Source of the DNA: Ciona savignyi
Lineage: Eukaryota > Chordata > Ascidiacea > Phlebobranchia > Cionidae
Length of the DNA stretch: 64,000 nucleotides
Assembly: GCA_000149265.1 (NCBI GenBank)
Contig: CH003403.1
Span: 901,146 to 965,145, forward strand
Direction of reading: 5' to 3'
A program made the translations under genes and the position numbers. Shown piece by piece: positions 62,113-64,000 of this stretch; position 1 is the first letter of the stretch, and each line of letters starts with the position of its first letter. The notes below the pieces were generated by a model that had not been told where the DNA came from, did no database searches, and worked only from the letters and a program-made list of their open reading frames with translations.

Positions 62113-62405
62113 TCCGGCCCGTTGGTCTAACGGTTAAGTGAGTCGCCTTTCAATCGAAAGGTTGCAGGTGCGAAACTGGTCGCTAGCTAGTCGGTTGTGT
62201 CCTTGGGCAAGGCACTTTACGGACATTGCCTGAACCCAGCGGATTAATGGGTTCTACCAAATTTAAAAAAGGAAAGTGTCTATCATATACAACACACTGC
62301 AATAGCTCCGGTAACCCGACGATGGGCGCGAGGTGATCTACCGATTGCCCGTGTGTTAACCCCCTTGGTTTTCCCATTCACGGGGATAAACATGAACATC
62401 CTATT
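62113..62405 (+). repeat. SINE family A, full-length reference copy
   Basis: The clearest copy: head CCGGCCCGTTGGTCTAACGG, anticodon-arm-like CCTTTCAATCGAAAGG hairpin, box-B-like GGTGCGAAACTGG, then TCCTTGGGCAAGGCACTTTA, GAACCCAGCGGATTAATGGG, CACTGCAATAGCTCCGG, GGGCGCGAGGTGATCTACCG, GGTTTTCCCATTCACGGGG and the tail AACATCCTATTCTATC. Confidence 0.96.
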
Positions 62406-62865
62406 CTATCATAATTTCATACAACCTTGTAGTACAAAATATGCGCACGGTATGAAATAGCAATGTTTTGTATATTAGCAGTGTGCACAGAACGATTAAA
62501 GACGCAATAAAATTCCGAAATTCGGATATTTGAGCATTGTTTTAAAATTTTCCCGGCAAAATTTAACCCTAAATTCCGGACATGTCTGGAATTTTCCGAA
62601 CGGTATGGAAACCCTAGGAAGCTAAAGGTGGTTAAATAGTGAGAGAATCCTTCAGACCGAAGGTGGCCTTTCGAAGTCATCTAATAGTATGTGCGGTAGG
62701 CCTCTATATAGGCTATAGAAATAAAAAAGAAACATGTTTTTAAAGGAAACATTGTAAAAACATACTTTTTTTAAAAGAAACGGTTTTTTAAAAATGGCTA
62801 ATCGTTAGACAGGACAAGCAGGAAACAATTTATTAAGTCAGCTATTAAAAACAGAAAGTTAGGTT

Positions 62866-63010
62866 TGGTCGGTTTAGTCTGGCGGTTAAGTGCGTCGCCT
62901 TTCAATCGAAAGGTTGCAGGTGCGAAACTGGTCGCTAGCTAGTCGGTTGTGTCCTTGGGCAAGGCACTTCACAGATATTGCCTTCACGTGGATAAACATG
63001 TATATCCTAC
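62866..63010 (+). repeat. SINE family A, internally deleted copy
   Basis: A complete tRNA-like head (TTTAGTCTGGCGGTTAAGTG, GGTGCGAAACTGGTCGC) to CACTTCACAGATATTGCC joins directly to the tail TCACGTGGATAAACATG. Confidence 0.9.
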
Positions 63011-63014
63011 CCCA

Positions 63015-63112
63015 GGTACGATGTAGCCGAATGGTTAACGCGAACGATAAATAAACCGACTACACAAAAACGGTCATAGTGAGAAGTCATAATAGGTTGC
63101 AAACTTGGCTAG
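63015..63112 (+). repeat. Family C tRNA-like element, forward
   Basis: GATGTAGCCGAATGGTTAAC start, CATAGTGAGAAGTCATAATAG and GGTTGCAAACTTGGCTAGG end; it abuts the SINE at 62866-63010. Confidence 0.75.
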
Positions 63113-63799
63113 GTAAAAAAAAACAACAGAATATTAAAACACATCCACAAAATATAGAACAAATAGAAAATATTTACTAAAGATTGTCAACCACGTGTTT
63201 AACCACCACTATTTGAAAAAAAATTGCATGCCATATATATATTTATGCGAACAGGGTCTCAAACCACAATCGCACCCACATTTTATCATATTGCAACAAC
63301 CGTTCAAGTGCTATAGGCTACTAAAAAACAAAAATTTTGGTTTCTACATATCTAAACCATGTTGTCTAACAAATAACAAAATTTCATTGCGATTCCATTA
63401 TTTCTTCTAGTAGATGTCGGGGCGACATGCCACGCCAGTCAAGCGTTTAATGAAAAAAAGAAGAAAAAAAATTAAAAAAAAGAAAAAAAAACGGACTAAA
63501 ACAATATGTGTTTTTAAATGGAACCCATAATAAAAAAAGAAACGAAATGTTTAGTAGGGGAAATCCCTAAAAGTGCCTAACGTTAACCAATGATGTTAAC
63601 TGCAGAGTTCTTAGAATGTACGTTTCTAACAAGACCTTTACTTATGAGAGGTTTTAACCCACATATTAACGAGGATACTATCAAACACACTCCCGCGAAA
63701 CGAAAGGTCCAATCGTATGATTGAGACGCGTCGTATATGGCACCTGCAGAGGTAACAGGAGTTATGTCGGTATTTGACAGGTTGAGTGGTGGGGTAGAA

Positions 63800-64000
63800 T
63801 AATAATCTTTTGTCCCCGTATGAATTCATACGGAAATCGCCAGACTACCTCTAGAATACTGTCGGGTTATATCTTACGATATCGTTGTATTGAGTCTTTT
63901 CTACTAATTTAGATTAATCATTAATCCACTCGGTTCAGGCAATATTCGTACCTACCAAGGACACAACTAACCAGCTTGCGGTTAAAAGAGACGATACAAA
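63800..64000 (-). repeat. SINE family A, old copy running out of the window
   Basis: TTTGTCCCCGTATGAATTC, ACTGTCGGGTTATATC, CATTAATCCACTCGGTTCAGG and ACCAAGGACACAACTAACCAG. Confidence 0.7.

Overview
This is a eukaryotic, invertebrate window: split genes with GT-AG introns, AT-rich intergenic DNA and very dense short interspersed repeats. An ascidian tunicate (Ciona-like) is my best guess. The guess rests on compact genes, complement-type sushi proteins and a metazoan IKK-gamma/optineurin-like gene; it is an inference, because no ribosomal RNA, mitochondrial or other diagnostic marker is present. I recognised no bacterial, viral or toxin genes. There is one 100-base assembly gap (38672-38771).

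Layout. (1) 1-599: a 29-bp minisatellite runs up to the splice acceptor of the last exon of a PRPF6 (U5 snRNP) homologue. (2) 2.2-6.0 kb, minus: a coiled-coil protein gene. (3) 7.4-16.7 kb, plus: a 13-exon NEMO/optineurin-like gene (455 codons) with a ubiquitin-binding UBAN motif. (4) 17.7-18.9 kb, minus: an intronless platelet-activating-factor acetylhydrolase. (5) 20.2-23.3 kb, plus: a five-exon gene for a 181-residue protein made of two tandem death domains. (6) 24.7-32.6 kb, minus: a secreted protein with ten sushi/CCP domains and one EGF-like module; two of its exons carry apparent frameshifts. (7) 39.5-47.5 kb: three intronless genes for small single-pass membrane proteins whose tails carry PPxY/LPxY (WW-domain-binding) motifs. 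(8) 48.5-55.6 kb: two unrecognised spliced genes head to head; the right-hand one encodes an internally duplicated repeat. (9) 58.8-60.1 kb, minus: a C2-like domain joined to a C-terminal R-SNARE-like motif.

Exon models were built by hand from ORFs, splice dinucleotides and phase. In the NEMO-like, death-domain, head-to-head pair and most sushi exons, every phase matches and the summed coding length is a multiple of three, so these models are strong without transcript data. The NEMO-like and tandem-death-domain genes both have architectures expected of NF-kB or cell-death signalling, but that functional link is an inference.

The rest is mostly repeats: a tRNA-derived SINE of about 300 bp (about 30 full or partial copies, family A), a second family starting with a TTTAGTTTA-rich end (family B), a tRNA-Ser/Leu-like short element (family C), TIR-flanked MITEs, hAT-like and pogo-like non-autonomous transposons, and several minisatellites.
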